Shown here: one piece after another, positions 51,467 to 60,577 of the stretch
Numbering within the stretch: the stretch's first letter is position 1
How the letters are laid out: each line of letters opens with the position of its first letter
Source of the DNA: Neolewinella persica DSM 23188
GTDB taxonomy: Bacteria; Bacteroidota; Bacteroidia; Chitinophagales; Saprospiraceae
Assembly (NCBI RefSeq): GCF_000373105.1
Contig: NZ_KB890491.1
Span: forward strand, 143,649-207,648
Length of the DNA stretch: 64,000 nucleotides
Direction: 5' to 3'
Made by a program: the position numbers and the translations under genes
The notes under the pieces: generated by a model
What the model saw: the letters and a program-made list of their open reading frames with translations, nothing else
What the model was told of the DNA's origin: nothing
Database searches by the model: none

Positions 51467-52198
51467 CTAGTTAACGAATTTGTCGGCGTTTTCGTTCCAG
51501 TAGGTTTCAATGAATTCAAATTTGTCCTGGTAATAACCTGGTGGACGCGGGATTGAGTCAATCAGTACCTTAGGTACATTCATGGTCTTATGAATAACAA
51601 TACCGTTCCACGAATTCCCTTTACAGCCACTGCCATAGATTCGCCCAAGCTCCACACAATGAAAATCGTCTATAATAAACAACTTACTGATCCAATCCGA
51701 ATCTGCGCATCCGGCCTTACTGTACGAGAAATAACAATTGAACCTTGATATTCGCTTAGCTGACGCAAAGTTTGGAAAGTTTTCAACCTCCATAAACTTG
51801 CTCTCGTCTTGACAGTAAAGCAAGAGTCTGTCTACACCAGGAACAGGTGCGAGGTACTCAAATCGAATATCATCGAAGCCATCTCCATTAAAATCTTCAA
51901 TGACTTGATTCGAAGAAAAATCGTCATCAACGTATAAAGGCGTTTGCAAACCGTCAGTTAGGATTGTCGCACCCGAAAACAACCGATAAAGCGTAAAAGA
52001 ATCACGTACAAAAAAGCCTTTGACGTTTAAAAAAACATTGTCCTGTATAGAGTCTTGATATTTTGATAATCCCTTAGGACCTTCAGATTGGTTATGAAGA
52101 GGAGGTTCTATGTTCCTGCAAGCTATAGTCAGTGACAAAATAATCAAACAGGTAAGGTAATGCCTGTTCTGAGCGCAATTTGGGTTAAAAATCATCAT
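51467..52198 (-). CDS. Hypothetical lipoprotein with EF-hand-like FG-GAP segment
   Basis: 243 residues. Hydrophobic N-terminus ending in SLTIAC (Cys ~27) suggests a lipoprotein; the start may be either Met of MMIFN. One segment, IEDFNGDGFDDIRFEY, is a Ca-binding-type DxNxDGxxD loop. The rest has five or more Cys and no known motif. Base composition is visibly more AT-rich than the neighbours, hinting at acquisition by transfer. It lies 4 bp upstream of the rhodanese gene on the same strand. Confidence 0.65.
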   Translation of the reverse strand: MMIFNPNCAQNRHYLTCLIILSLTIACRNIEPPLHNQSEGPKGLSKYQDSIQDNVFLNVKGFFVRDSFTLYRLFSGATILTDGLQTPLYVDDDFSSNQVIEDFNGDGFDDIRFEYLAPVPGVDRLLLYCQDESKFMEVENFPNFASAKRISRFNCYFSYSKAGCADSDWISKLFIIDDFHCVELGRIYGSGCKGNSWNGIVIHKTMNVPKVLIDSIPRPPGYYQDKFEFIETYWNENADKFVN

Positions 52199-52320
52199 CT
52201 TAGTCTATGGTTCGTAAAGTTAATTACGAACATATACAAAGGAAGAATGCGGTTGTGGCAAGTCAATGAACTGATGGTGCCATTACCCGCTCCGGGAGCC
52301 TGACGGCCCCGTTCGTGCTC

Positions 52321-52338
52321 GGACTGAAAGTCCCCGAC
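52321..52338 (+). repeat. Small REP-like hairpin (GGACTGAAAGTCC)
   Basis: GGACTGAAAGTCC followed by CCGACC; similar hairpin-plus-NACC units lie at 53124-53141 (GGGCTGAAAGCCC, TCAACC), 41876-41890 and 56547-56561 (GGGGAATCCCC, AACC). It belongs to the spacer before rsmI, which also has TATTTGAC/TACTGAAC short words at 52367-52400. Confidence 0.4.
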
Positions 52339-52410
52339 CGATGAACGAAGTAGGCAGGCAGTGGCTATTTGACTACTGAACTATCTGACTATTTGACTAA
52401 TTTGCCCCCC

Positions 52411-53076
52411 ATGCTCTACCTCATCCCCACCCCCATCGGTAACCGTGAAGACATCACCCAGCGCTCCATCCGGATGCTGATGGAAGCGGACCTGGTATTG
52501 GCCGAAGATACCCGGACGAGTCGGCCGCTGATGCAGCATTACGGCGTAGAGACGCCGCTGCGTGCTTACCACGCCCACAACGAGCACGCTATTGTACCCC
52601 AACTGGTGGACGAAATGGCCGCGGGTGCGACCTATGCCCTGATTACTGATGCTGGCACTCCTGGCATCAGTGACCCTGGATTCCTGCTGGTGCGGGCCTG
52701 CCGGGAGGCAGGCGTGGCGGTAAGCTGCCTGCCCGGAGCAGCGGCCTTTGTGCCGGCCCTGGCGGCCAGTGGTATCCCCTGCGACCGGTTTCACTTCGAA
52801 GGCTTTCTTCCTCACAAAAAAGGTCGCCAGACCCGGCTCAAGTACCTCGCCGAACTGCCCAATACCTTCGCGCTGTACGAAAGCCCCCACCGCATCGTCA
52901 AACTCCTCGGCCAGTTGGCCGAGTTTTGCGGCGAAGACCGTACGGCCTGCGTTGCCCGCGAAATCTCCAAACTCCACGAGGAGATAACCACGGCTAGCCT
53001 GGCGGAGCTTAAGGCCCATTATGAGGCTAAGGGTAAGGTTAAGGGGGAGATTGTCGTCGTCGTTGCCAGTGAATGA
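52411..53076 (+). CDS. rsmI: 16S rRNA (cytidine1402-2'-O)-methyltransferase
   Basis: 221 residues from the ATG at 52411 (MLYLIPTPIGNREDIT). The frame is open 14 codons upstream through repeat words, an unlikely start. SAM-dependent tetrapyrrole-methylase fold: LVLAEDTRTSRPLMQHYG, ALITDAGTPGISDPGFLLVR, SCLPGAAAFVPALAASGIPC, FHFEGFLPHKKGRQTRL, and YESPHRIVKLL. It methylates C1402 in the decoding centre of 16S rRNA. It is slightly shorter than E. coli RsmI, lacking the C-terminal helical extension, as usual in Bacteroidota. Confidence 0.95.
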   Translation: MLYLIPTPIGNREDITQRSIRMLMEADLVLAEDTRTSRPLMQHYGVETPLRAYHAHNEHAIVPQLVDEMAAGATYALITDAGTPGISDPGFLLVRACREAGVAVSCLPGAAAFVPALAASGIPCDRFHFEGFLPHKKGRQTRLKYLAELPNTFALYESPHRIVKLLGQLAEFCGEDRTACVAREISKLHEEITTASLAELKAHYEAKGKVKGEIVVVVASE

Positions 53077-53183
53077 GTGAGTTCTTGAAGGAGAGGATGG
53101 CTACCGCATTTAGCTGCTCCGGGGGGCTGAAAGCCCTCAACCCGGGCTAGTCACGAACATAGAGAGCTGACACCTGCGGCAGC

Positions 53184-53222
53184 CTACAAGACCACAAGAC
53201 TACCAGACTACAAGACTATTTC
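53184..53222 (+). repeat. 8-9-nt tandem words before the DUF819 gene
   Basis: TACAAGACCACAAGACTACC then AGACTACAAGACTATTTCCC: four units of (TA)CAAGAC-type words, a member of the short-repeat spacer family, ending 15 bp before the ATG. Confidence 0.6.
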
Positions 53223-53236
53223 CCTATTTTTCCGCC

Positions 53237-54622
53237 ATGCAACCCATCTTCACCAACGATGCCATCGTCTTCGGCCTGCTCATGGTCGTCCTCGCCATTA
53301 TTTTTACCACGGCGAACAGCGAAACGCCCTTCTGGAAGAAATTCTACACCTACGTGCCGGCACTGCTGCTCTGTTACTTTGTGCCAGCCATTCTGCACTG
53401 GCCGTTGGGGCTGATTGCTTACGACTATTACACGCCGGAATTTGTCTCCGCGCTGGCGGAACAGGGCATGAGCATTCCCAGTGGAATGTCGTTTGGGGAG
53501 ATAAACAAATACCTGGAAGGGGCCGGGTATGACCCAGGCGATTACGCCCAGTTCAAAGGCCACAGTAACCTTTACTTCATGGCGAGCCGCTACCTGCTAC
53601 CGGCCAGTTTGATCCTGCTTTGTCTCAACATCGACATCAAAGGCATCATCAACCTCGGCCCCAAGGCCATCATCATGTTTCTGGCGGCGACGATCAGTAT
53701 TGTCATCGGTGGCCCAATTGCTTTGCTGATTATCACCAATTTGTTCCCTGACCTGATCGGGCTGGACCCCGACGAGCTTTGGCGTGGCCTCAGCACTATT
53801 GCCGGTTCCTGGATTGGTGGCGGTGCTAACCAGGCAGCGATGAAGGAGATTTACGAAGTACCCTCCGGCATCTTTGGGCAGATGATTGTCGTAGATGTGC
53901 TCGTCGCCAACATCTGGCTCGGCTTTCTGCTCTTCGGCGCGGGGCGCAGCGACAAGATCGACCGCATCCTCAAGGCTGATAACTCCGCCATCGCCGACCT
54001 GACCCGAAGAGTGGAAGCCTACTCCGCTTCCGTGAAGCGGGACCCCACCTCACTCTCCACCTTCCAGATGATCGGTGTCACCTTCGGCGGTGTCGCCCTG
54101 GCACACTTCGGGGCGGACCTCCTCTCCCCCTTCTTCGGCCAGTTCTCCGAAACGCTGGAAGCGTGGCGGCTCACCACCCTCACCAGCGGTTTCTTTTGGC
54201 TCATCGTCATTGCCACTACTATCGGCTTCCTGCTCAGCTTCACGCCGGCCCGCAAGCTGGAGGGCGTAGGTGCCAGCCGCTGGGGTTCGGTCTGTATTTA
54301 CATTCTGGTGGCCACCATCGGCATGCAGATGAACATCGGCGACATCTTCTCCAACCTTGGCCTCTTTGCCATCGGCGCCATCTGGATGCTGGTCCACGTC
54401 ACCATCCTGCTGTTTGTAGCGTGGTTGATCAAGGCACCATTCTTCTTCGTGGCGGTGGGCAGCCAGGCCAACATTGGGGGCGCGGCCTCAGCCCCTGTCG
54501 TGGCCTCCGCCTTCAGCCCGGCACTGGCGCCGGTAGGCGCCATCATGGCCGTCATCGGCTATGCGCTGGGTACTTACGGAGCGATTATCTGTGCAATCTT
54601 GATGGAGTTGGCGGCGGGGTAG
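53237..54622 (+). CDS. DUF819 (YjcL-like) membrane protein
   Basis: 461 residues, about 11-12 transmembrane helices. DUF819 features: FTNDAIVFGLLMVVLAIIFT, the paired motif STIAGSWIGGGANQAAMKEI (~residue 188-207), MIVVDVLVANIWLGFLLF, and the C-terminal repeat KAPFFFVAVGSQANIGGAAS with VVASAFSPALAPVGAIMAVI. The inverted-repeat topology suggests a transporter, but no substrate is established. Its TAG abuts the stop of the convergent FG-GAP gene with no spacer; a 9-bp hairpin (54617-54639) spans both stops. Confidence 0.88.
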   Translation: MQPIFTNDAIVFGLLMVVLAIIFTTANSETPFWKKFYTYVPALLLCYFVPAILHWPLGLIAYDYYTPEFVSALAEQGMSIPSGMSFGEINKYLEGAGYDPGDYAQFKGHSNLYFMASRYLLPASLILLCLNIDIKGIINLGPKAIIMFLAATISIVIGGPIALLIITNLFPDLIGLDPDELWRGLSTIAGSWIGGGANQAAMKEIYEVPSGIFGQMIVVDVLVANIWLGFLLFGAGRSDKIDRILKADNSAIADLTRRVEAYSASVKRDPTSLSTFQMIGVTFGGVALAHFGADLLSPFFGQFSETLEAWRLTTLTSGFFWLIVIATTIGFLLSFTPARKLEGVGASRWGSVCIYILVATIGMQMNIGDIFSNLGLFAIGAIWMLVHVTILLFVAWLIKAPFFFVAVGSQANIGGAASAPVVASAFSPALAPVGAIMAVIGYALGTYGAIICAILMELAAG

Positions 54623-54639
54623 TTAGTCCTTAACTACCC
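54617..54639. terminator. Hairpin containing both convergent stop codons
   Basis: GGGTAGTTA (54617-54625), loop GTCCT, TAACTACCC (54631-54639): a perfect 9-bp stem that contains the TAG of the DUF819 gene and the TAA of the FG-GAP gene. It has no U-tract, so terminator activity is an inference. Confidence 0.55.
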
Positions 54640-56419
54640 GAAACGTCTCCCCAACCCCACCTATACTAGCATGAAGAAAGTAAAGCCCACTAGGATAAGC
54701 CGACAAATCAATGCTAGTCTGTTGCCGGTTCACGTTGCCAACGTACAGCAGTTCTCCCAGGGTATTGTAGAGCCACATCCGGTCATTGCCAGAAAACGAG
54801 GTCTCGGTGGTCGTGATGGTAAGTTTGGAGTTGGTTGGATTGGGATAAACGAAGGCGTTTGAGTTAACCAGGTCATTGCTACTTGTCGAAACGAAGCCAT
54901 CAAAGCATTCATTGATGAACGCTGTGCTTAATTCCGTGCTTGGGGCTAATACTGCGGAGGAGTCCTTGCAGATGCACCTGCCATCGTTGAAATTATAGGT
55001 CATGTAGGGGGCATCGGTTTCGAAGGCCTTGAAGGTACATTGCTCAAAGGTCATGGAATCGCTGGTCAGCATTTGCATCTGGTGGTTCCAGTTGGTGAAC
55101 AGCGTATTGCCGCCATTCCAGTGTTGGCTACCTGGTTGTTGGTTGAAACTACAAGGCTTGAAAAACAGCAGGTACAGTTTGCCTGTTCCGCCAGCGCCAC
55201 CGCCCATATTCACGGCAATGGTGCCGTCCTGGCGCAGGTCGCCAATAAAAGAAATGGAGCGTGAGAAGCGCTCTTCTGCTTCCAGTTCGAGGCCGAATCC
55301 GCCGTCAATATTATTAATCCGGGTATAGGTTTTTACCGTCTTATCTGCGTTCAGATACAAGATGTAGCCCCAGCCTTCATTTTGTTGATTGGCCCCGGTG
55401 ATCAGATCTGGCACACCATCGCCATTCAGGTCTCCGGGCGCGCACATCGAATGGCCGAAACTGGCACCAGAGGTTCCGTTGGGGTTCGCATCCGAGACCA
55501 GGATATCACTAAATCCGCTCAGGCCTTCAGTTATCTTCGCCTTTGACACCACGTTATAGTTTGTCGCATCAAGGGAAAGTATCCAAATGGCCCCCTTGCC
55601 TCCATCCGACATGAACGCACCAACCGCAAGCTCTTTGCTACCATCACCGTCGAGGTCACCGAGCATGGCAACCTCTCTTCCACCAAATCTATCGTTGTTT
55701 GACAAGCCAGCACCAAATCCTCCTTGTGTTGAGCTGATGGTTACGGTGCTTGCCGGTACGACCTCCGACGCATCATTCAGGAACAATATCCTGATGGCAC
55801 CTCGCTGGGTGCCTCCGTCATTCGAAGATGGGTCGCAGGCGACCAGGTCAATCCTTCCATCTCCATTTATGTCACCGATCGCCGTTAGGCCCTGCGCGAC
55901 GATGTTCGTATTCTTGACGTAACTCTTGACGGTACCATCCCTGTTTAAATGGATGATGTACAATGAATTATTCGTGCGGGACAAGGCCGAGACAGCAATG
56001 TCTGGAATCCCGTCCTTATCGTAATCCCCGATGCCCGCAACGCCGTAGCCAAAGAAATCTCCCGCATTCAGGGTTTCATTAAAACCACCCTCCAGGGCGG
56101 ATATTTTTTGGTTAGACTGAACGGTGCCATCAGTATTCAGGAACAGGATGTACGCCGCGCCGGCGTCCGTCTGTCCATCGTCGTCAGAGCGTGCGCCCAC
56201 GACAAGGTCCAGCACCCCGTCCCCGTTAATGTCGCCCGCTACGTCATGATCGCGGCTAAACCGGTCTCCGCTATCTAAACCTGCAAAAAGGCCGTTAGCA
56301 CCTTCTTCTATTTCTACAAATCCGTCCGGACCATATTGAATAGCCGTTTGTGCATTTGCGGCACTTAACATCGTTAATAGAATCGCCGTTATTGAACCTG
56401 AAGTAGAAAGTAGTTTCAT
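54623..56419 (-). CDS. Secreted FG-GAP/integrin-like propeller protein with T9SS sorting domain
   Basis: 598 residues. Signal peptide (MKLLSTSGSITAILLTMLS...AQ), then about six FG-GAP repeats with Ca-binding loops (VAGDINGDGVLDLVVGARSD, GIGDYDKDGIPDIAVSALS, AIGDINGDGRIDLVACDPS, MLGDLDGDGSKELAVGAFMS, APGDLNGDGVPDLITGANQQ), residues ~40-400. A Cys-containing region follows, then the T9SS type A domain (AFVYPNPTNSKLTITTTETS, LSAYPSGLYFLHA, RVVKD). Probably a surface adhesin. No gene or clear signal lies in the 302 bp upstream, apart from a GGGGAATCCCC hairpin at 56547. Confidence 0.9.
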   Translation of the reverse strand: MKLLSTSGSITAILLTMLSAANAQTAIQYGPDGFVEIEEGANGLFAGLDSGDRFSRDHDVAGDINGDGVLDLVVGARSDDDGQTDAGAAYILFLNTDGTVQSNQKISALEGGFNETLNAGDFFGYGVAGIGDYDKDGIPDIAVSALSRTNNSLYIIHLNRDGTVKSYVKNTNIVAQGLTAIGDINGDGRIDLVACDPSSNDGGTQRGAIRILFLNDASEVVPASTVTISSTQGGFGAGLSNNDRFGGREVAMLGDLDGDGSKELAVGAFMSDGGKGAIWILSLDATNYNVVSKAKITEGLSGFSDILVSDANPNGTSGASFGHSMCAPGDLNGDGVPDLITGANQQNEGWGYILYLNADKTVKTYTRINNIDGGFGLELEAEERFSRSISFIGDLRQDGTIAVNMGGGAGGTGKLYLLFFKPCSFNQQPGSQHWNGGNTLFTNWNHQMQMLTSDSMTFEQCTFKAFETDAPYMTYNFNDGRCICKDSSAVLAPSTELSTAFINECFDGFVSTSSNDLVNSNAFVYPNPTNSKLTITTTETSFSGNDRMWLYNTLGELLYVGNVNRQQTSIDLSAYPSGLYFLHASIGGVGETFRVVKD

Positions 56420-56721
56420 CTGGGTGGGGTTTGTGTTTTTGTTTTGGACTATTCTTAATTCTAATCGTTTAATCTTATACTGGTGTAAAAGTGATTCGGG
56501 ATTCTCTACAAGCTAAAAGATAGCGTAGCCTGGCCTCTCACGGGGCGGGGAATCCCCAACCACTTTGGTTTGGGTATAGTGCAACGAAATGAAAAAAAGA
56601 GGGTCGTTCTGATGCAGCAAGCTTTACCAATGCCAAAACCCTTAAATTAGCCCAACCCCGTATCCTCGGATGGAGAAGTCGACTGCGTCGGCAACGTAAT
56701 CCGGAGAAAACCAACCTCCAC

Positions 56722-57555
56722 ATGAATATTCTACTAACCGGTACCTCCTCCGGTATCGGCCAAGCCACTGCCCAACTTCTGCTCGACGCGGGCCACCGCG
56801 TCTACGGCACCGTCCGTAAGCGGGCTGACGCGGAGCAACTTTCCCTGCATCCTGCGTTCACCGCCCTGATTATGGACGTAACGGACCGCTCAAGCATCGT
56901 AGCCGTGATGGATACTATCCGCGCGTCCGGTGAACCACTACACGCCATCATCAACAATTCGGGCGTGGCCCTCTCCGGCCCGCTCGAAACGCTGCCGGAG
57001 TCGGATTACCGCCACCAATTTGACGTCAACGTCTTCGGTCTGCTTGCCGTGTGCCAGGAGGCCCTTCCTCTGCTGCACGACGCCCGCGCCGCCGGCCTCA
57101 CCAACGTAAAGATCGTCAACGTCAGCAGCGTATCTGGCTACATCACCTCGATGTTCACCAGCATGTATTCGGCCAGTAAATTTGCCGTCGAAGCCATCAC
57201 CGACGGGCTTCGCCGCGAACTCGTACCCTTTGGTATCGACGCCATCAGCGTGGCCCCCGGCCCCGTCAAAACCCCTATCTGGGATAAGGCCAAAACGCAA
57301 ACCAAACCCTACGAAGGCACCCGCTACGAGTACGTGTTGGAAAAACTCGGCCCCTATACCGACGCGGCTGCAGCCTCTGGCATTACCCCCGAGCAAGTCG
57401 CTACTGTCATCCTCAAAGCGGTGGAGACTGAACGCCCCCGTCCCGACCAACTGGTGATGAATAAAAGCTGGCTCATCCGCCTGGTCATGCTGCTTCCTAA
57501 GCGGGTACAAGACAAGATGTTGTTGAAGAATCTGGATGGAAATAAGCGGTATTGA
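56722..57555 (+). CDS. SDR-family oxidoreductase
   Basis: 277 residues. Classical short-chain dehydrogenase/reductase: cofactor motif TGTSSGIGQATAQLLL (residues 7-22), DVTDRSS, the NNSGVA motif (~77-82), catalytic Ser in VNVSSVSGYI, and YSASK (~152-156) with Tyr and Lys. VKTPIWDK follows the PG motif. The family acts on steroids, sugars or lipids with NAD(P)H; substrate unknown. Tail-to-tail with the DUF5723 gene, 3 bp between stops. Confidence 0.92.
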   Translation: MNILLTGTSSGIGQATAQLLLDAGHRVYGTVRKRADAEQLSLHPAFTALIMDVTDRSSIVAVMDTIRASGEPLHAIINNSGVALSGPLETLPESDYRHQFDVNVFGLLAVCQEALPLLHDARAAGLTNVKIVNVSSVSGYITSMFTSMYSASKFAVEAITDGLRRELVPFGIDAISVAPGPVKTPIWDKAKTQTKPYEGTRYEYVLEKLGPYTDAAAASGITPEQVATVILKAVETERPRPDQLVMNKSWLIRLVMLLPKRVQDKMLLKNLDGNKRY

Positions 57556-57558
57556 TCT

Positions 57559-58899
57559 TTACTCCTTTTTCCCTTTACTCCTTTTCTCCCCCCCAATCGA
57601 CAAAGAAGCCCCCAACCGAACACTAGCCCGGGAATTATCCTTCTGGCTAAAAACCGTCAGCAAATTATCCGTACTGGCCAGCAGGTTGACCGGGCCGAGG
57701 TGGGCAACCAAATGACCGCCAAGATTAGCCGCAGCTTCCCGCCGGGCGTTGTAATTAAGGCCAACGGTCAGTTGCTCCAGCACCTTATAACGGGCAGTAA
57801 GGGCAAAGGCCGTTTCGGGGTTGATTTCCCGGTTATAACGCACCAACAGCAGGCCGGCGGTAATGCGATCAGTAACGTCGTATTCCCCGCCGATCAGGAA
57901 AACGCCCCCAAGTTTGGTACTATAGGGCATATTGGTCTCGGTGGGTTCAAAGGTGGCCTGCAGGCTGTCCAGGGCGGTATTAAACGACAGGGAGTCTTCC
58001 AGCACCTGCGCGAGAATATCGAGGCCGGTGAAAGTGGTAACGCCGTTCAGGGTAAAATTAGACACTTCATTCGTCCACTCAATATTACCGCCAAGGTCAT
58101 TGGCGGCGGCTTGTAGCCGGAGTCCGCCGAGATCAGCAAACAGACCTAAATCGAAGGCGATGCCGTTGTTGGAGCTGAACAGGTCATCGGTCTGGATCCG
58201 GTTCAGATCGTAGTTGATACTCACGTCATCGAAACCATTATAGTCGATCGTGCCGGCGGTATTTATGGTCAGGTCCTGGTCGAGCGTGAGGGCATAATTA
58301 TCTTCTCCAGTCGTCAGCCGAAGGCTGCCCTGTGCACTGGTCCGGACGTCAGCAATGCCACTGAGGTACTTGATCCGGGCTCCGAAATGTACCTGGTCAG
58401 TAATGGCGTAGCTGGCACCAAGCCCAATTTCGTGGTAGCTGGTGGCGTAGCCCAAAGGTGCGATTTCCACCGTTTGCCCGATGAATTGAGCGTTGCCCTG
58501 TACCGCCAGTTGCACCAGCGTCTTGGGATAATCTGCCTGCCCCAGCGCTCTCAACCGGTGGTACAGGCCGAAACTGAGTCGGTCGCCACGAAGCCCCACA
58601 CCTACGGTTTCCAGGGTAAAATCATTACGCAATTCATTTCGGTCAGCCAGTAAATCTACCAGGCGGTCGAGGTCCAAAATGCGCTGGCCATTTTCGGTCA
58701 GTAGCAGCTGATTATAAGTTACGTTTTCTGCGTAAAGGTCATTGCTTACACCGGGCAGGCCGACGGTGAACCGGCCTTTCGCTTGTCCGTACAGCGCGGG
58801 GTTGCTGAAAGTAGCTTGCCAGGTGTCACTCAGTAGCGGTGCGGTCAGGTCCTGACCGGTCAGGCTGTTCAGGGCACACAAGATCAGGGGCAGAAACAT
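57559..58899 (-). CDS. DUF5723-type outer-membrane beta-barrel protein
   Basis: 446 residues from the ATG at 58899 (MFLPLILCALNSLTGQ signal peptide). The frame stays open upstream through the dispersed element, which ends 2 bp before this ATG. The mature sequence has alternating amphipathic strands (LSFGLYHRLRALGQ, HEIGLGASYAITDQVHFGAR, YDVTDRITAGLLLVRYNREI) and ends in a short basic tail (GGEKRSKGKKE). This fits the DUF5723/PorV-like barrel group of Bacteroidota. It follows a lipoprotein gene on the same strand (127 bp gap), and the two may act together in the outer membrane. Confidence 0.8.
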   Translation of the reverse strand: MFLPLILCALNSLTGQDLTAPLLSDTWQATFSNPALYGQAKGRFTVGLPGVSNDLYAENVTYNQLLLTENGQRILDLDRLVDLLADRNELRNDFTLETVGVGLRGDRLSFGLYHRLRALGQADYPKTLVQLAVQGNAQFIGQTVEIAPLGYATSYHEIGLGASYAITDQVHFGARIKYLSGIADVRTSAQGSLRLTTGEDNYALTLDQDLTINTAGTIDYNGFDDVSINYDLNRIQTDDLFSSNNGIAFDLGLFADLGGLRLQAAANDLGGNIEWTNEVSNFTLNGVTTFTGLDILAQVLEDSLSFNTALDSLQATFEPTETNMPYSTKLGGVFLIGGEYDVTDRITAGLLLVRYNREINPETAFALTARYKVLEQLTVGLNYNARREAAANLGGHLVAHLGPVNLLASTDNLLTVFSQKDNSRASVRLGASLSIGGEKRSKGKKE

Positions 58900-58901
58900 T
58901 A

Positions 58902-58919
58902 GGCGCGGCCGCAGGGTGC
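58902..58919 (-). repeat. Dispersed element, 18-nt variant, next to a start codon
   Basis: GCACCCTGCGGCCGCGCC on the minus strand (one inserted base), preceded by CTGCTCCTTCAATCTTCC. It ends 2 bp before the ATG of the DUF5723 gene, in its orientation, and so overlaps its ribosome-binding region. Confidence 0.9.
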
Positions 58920-59026
58920 AGGGAAGATTGAAGGAGCAGGGAAAGGACATAACATGTTTTGGTGGCGGCACTTCCGTGCCGTCTGGCCGATAGGGATAAA
59001 TTGGAAGCTGGGGCACAAGAAAAAGG

Positions 59027-60577
59027 TTAGCGATTCTCGACTCTCACGATCGCGCCCAGCAATACCTGTAGCATTTGGTTGTCAGTCACCCGAACGAAAG
59101 AGGTTCCGCCGTTCGTCGTAGAAATGTCCAGCGTGATCACCAGGCTGGCAGCATTCCGGATGGCTTCAAGCCGTTCGTCTTCGAAGGTGATATCGTTTGT
59201 CTCATCGGCCGTGTTGGTGGTGTTCCCCAATGCATCCACCGAGGCTGCCTGAAGAAGTTGAATAGCGCCGTCATTCAGGTCGGCCAGCGCATTTCCCGCA
59301 TCGTCCAGAAACGTTCCTTGCAGCTCGATGGCCAGGGGGAGACCGTTACGCGTGGTCAGCCGAAAATCAATCCCGACGACATCCTGGTACCGATCCATCA
59401 GATCGATGACGAAAGTATCCCGAACGGTGAAGTCACTGGCGTTTCCGTAGAGCGGAAGCTCTACTTCTACCTTAGCCTGGTAGGCGGCGGAATCGGTAAG
59501 GAAGCCGATAATATCTGTGTCTGCATCGGGGTTGACCAGGGCGTCTACCTCATAATCGAGGGCAACGGGGCGAGCGCTGAGTACTTCGGCAATATTGGAG
59601 TTGGTATTGTCAAACACAAAAGTGGTAAAGGCGGTATCGCCCGGTGTACGGGGGAACTCGAAGTAGAAACCTTCGTCCACTGCGTCTCCCGTTATCGGGA
59701 TGACTTCGCCATTAACATCAATGACGTTCAACACACTCACCTGCGCCAGGGCCGGTACGCCGAAAGTGTTGATCAGCGTCATGGTTATGGTCGGGTCCTC
59801 GAAGAAGATGTCTCCTTCCAGGTAGTTGTCGAAGAAGTCGACTTCAATAGTATCCCTTCCACCGGGGTACAGCGCTTGCCCCAGGTAACCTTCCATGTAA
59901 CTGAACCGGAGGTTGGTAATGGCAACAATGGCACCGGGGCTGGGCGTAAGGTCGTTGCCCATTTCGTCCACAATGTCATACTCGAAGTAGAGGGAGTCGT
60001 TGGGGATGGTTAGCACGTAGCCCTTCAGGTTGACCGGGTCGTCCGGGTTAGAAAAAGTGGGCACGTCTCCCGTGCCCGAGTAGGCCGGCAGGTCAGCGGA
60101 GACCGAGAAGGCAACGCCATCCAGCGTTGCGTCGGGCAAACTCAGCGTAACGGTGACTGGCCGGTCATATTCGTTGGTTAGGGCATAGGTCAATAAGCCA
60201 CCTTTGATACGCAGCTCGTCGATATCAACATCGTCGGCTCCGCCAAAGGGCGCTGCCAGTCGGTTGCGGGTGATGGGAAGGAATACCCCCCGGGCGAGTG
60301 CTTCAAGGCGCGCGAAAATAACGTCGCTGCCCACCGCTGGGACCTCCCCGGAATACCGGAACCGTAACAGGCCGTCGGGGTCGACGGACAAAGAAACGTT
60401 TTCGGTCACATCTCCGATGAGCTCACTGAGGGTTACGTCACTATCGATGATCGGCACGGCGTAAGCTGAATTGTACCTGGTCTCATCCACGCGGGACAAG
60501 TCCTCCAGTTGGTTCGAGCAACTGAAGCAACAAGTAATACAGAGCCCCGTCAGGAGCAGGTGCTGGAAGTACTTCAT
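59027..60577 (-). CDS. Large beta-rich lipoprotein, unknown function
   Basis: 516 residues from the ATG at 60577 (MKYFQHLLLTGLCITCCFSC, lipobox Cys20); the frame opens 12 codons upstream without a plausible signal. All-beta body of repeated strand motifs (VAVPIIDSDVTLSELIG-like start, VTVTLSLPDATLDGVAFSVS, YVLTIPNDSLYFEYDIVDEM), no Cys outside the lipobox region and no catalytic motif. It precedes the DUF5723 barrel gene on the same strand; such lipoprotein-barrel pairs are frequent in Bacteroidota envelopes. Probably surface- or periplasm-facing. Confidence 0.75.
   Translation of the reverse strand: MKYFQHLLLTGLCITCCFSCSNQLEDLSRVDETRYNSAYAVPIIDSDVTLSELIGDVTENVSLSVDPDGLLRFRYSGEVPAVGSDVIFARLEALARGVFLPITRNRLAAPFGGADDVDIDELRIKGGLLTYALTNEYDRPVTVTLSLPDATLDGVAFSVSADLPAYSGTGDVPTFSNPDDPVNLKGYVLTIPNDSLYFEYDIVDEMGNDLTPSPGAIVAITNLRFSYMEGYLGQALYPGGRDTIEVDFFDNYLEGDIFFEDPTITMTLINTFGVPALAQVSVLNVIDVNGEVIPITGDAVDEGFYFEFPRTPGDTAFTTFVFDNTNSNIAEVLSARPVALDYEVDALVNPDADTDIIGFLTDSAAYQAKVEVELPLYGNASDFTVRDTFVIDLMDRYQDVVGIDFRLTTRNGLPLAIELQGTFLDDAGNALADLNDGAIQLLQAASVDALGNTTNTADETNDITFEDERLEAIRNAASLVITLDISTTNGGTSFVRVTDNQMLQVLLGAIVRVENR

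Noticed and set aside
3409..58919. The 17-mer as a DNA uptake, chi or replication-polarity signal
   Set aside because: Orientation is balanced (8 versus 8), spacing irregular, and most copies are tied to gene 5' ends with a second upstream motif. No competence genes are seen here. It remains untested genome-wide.
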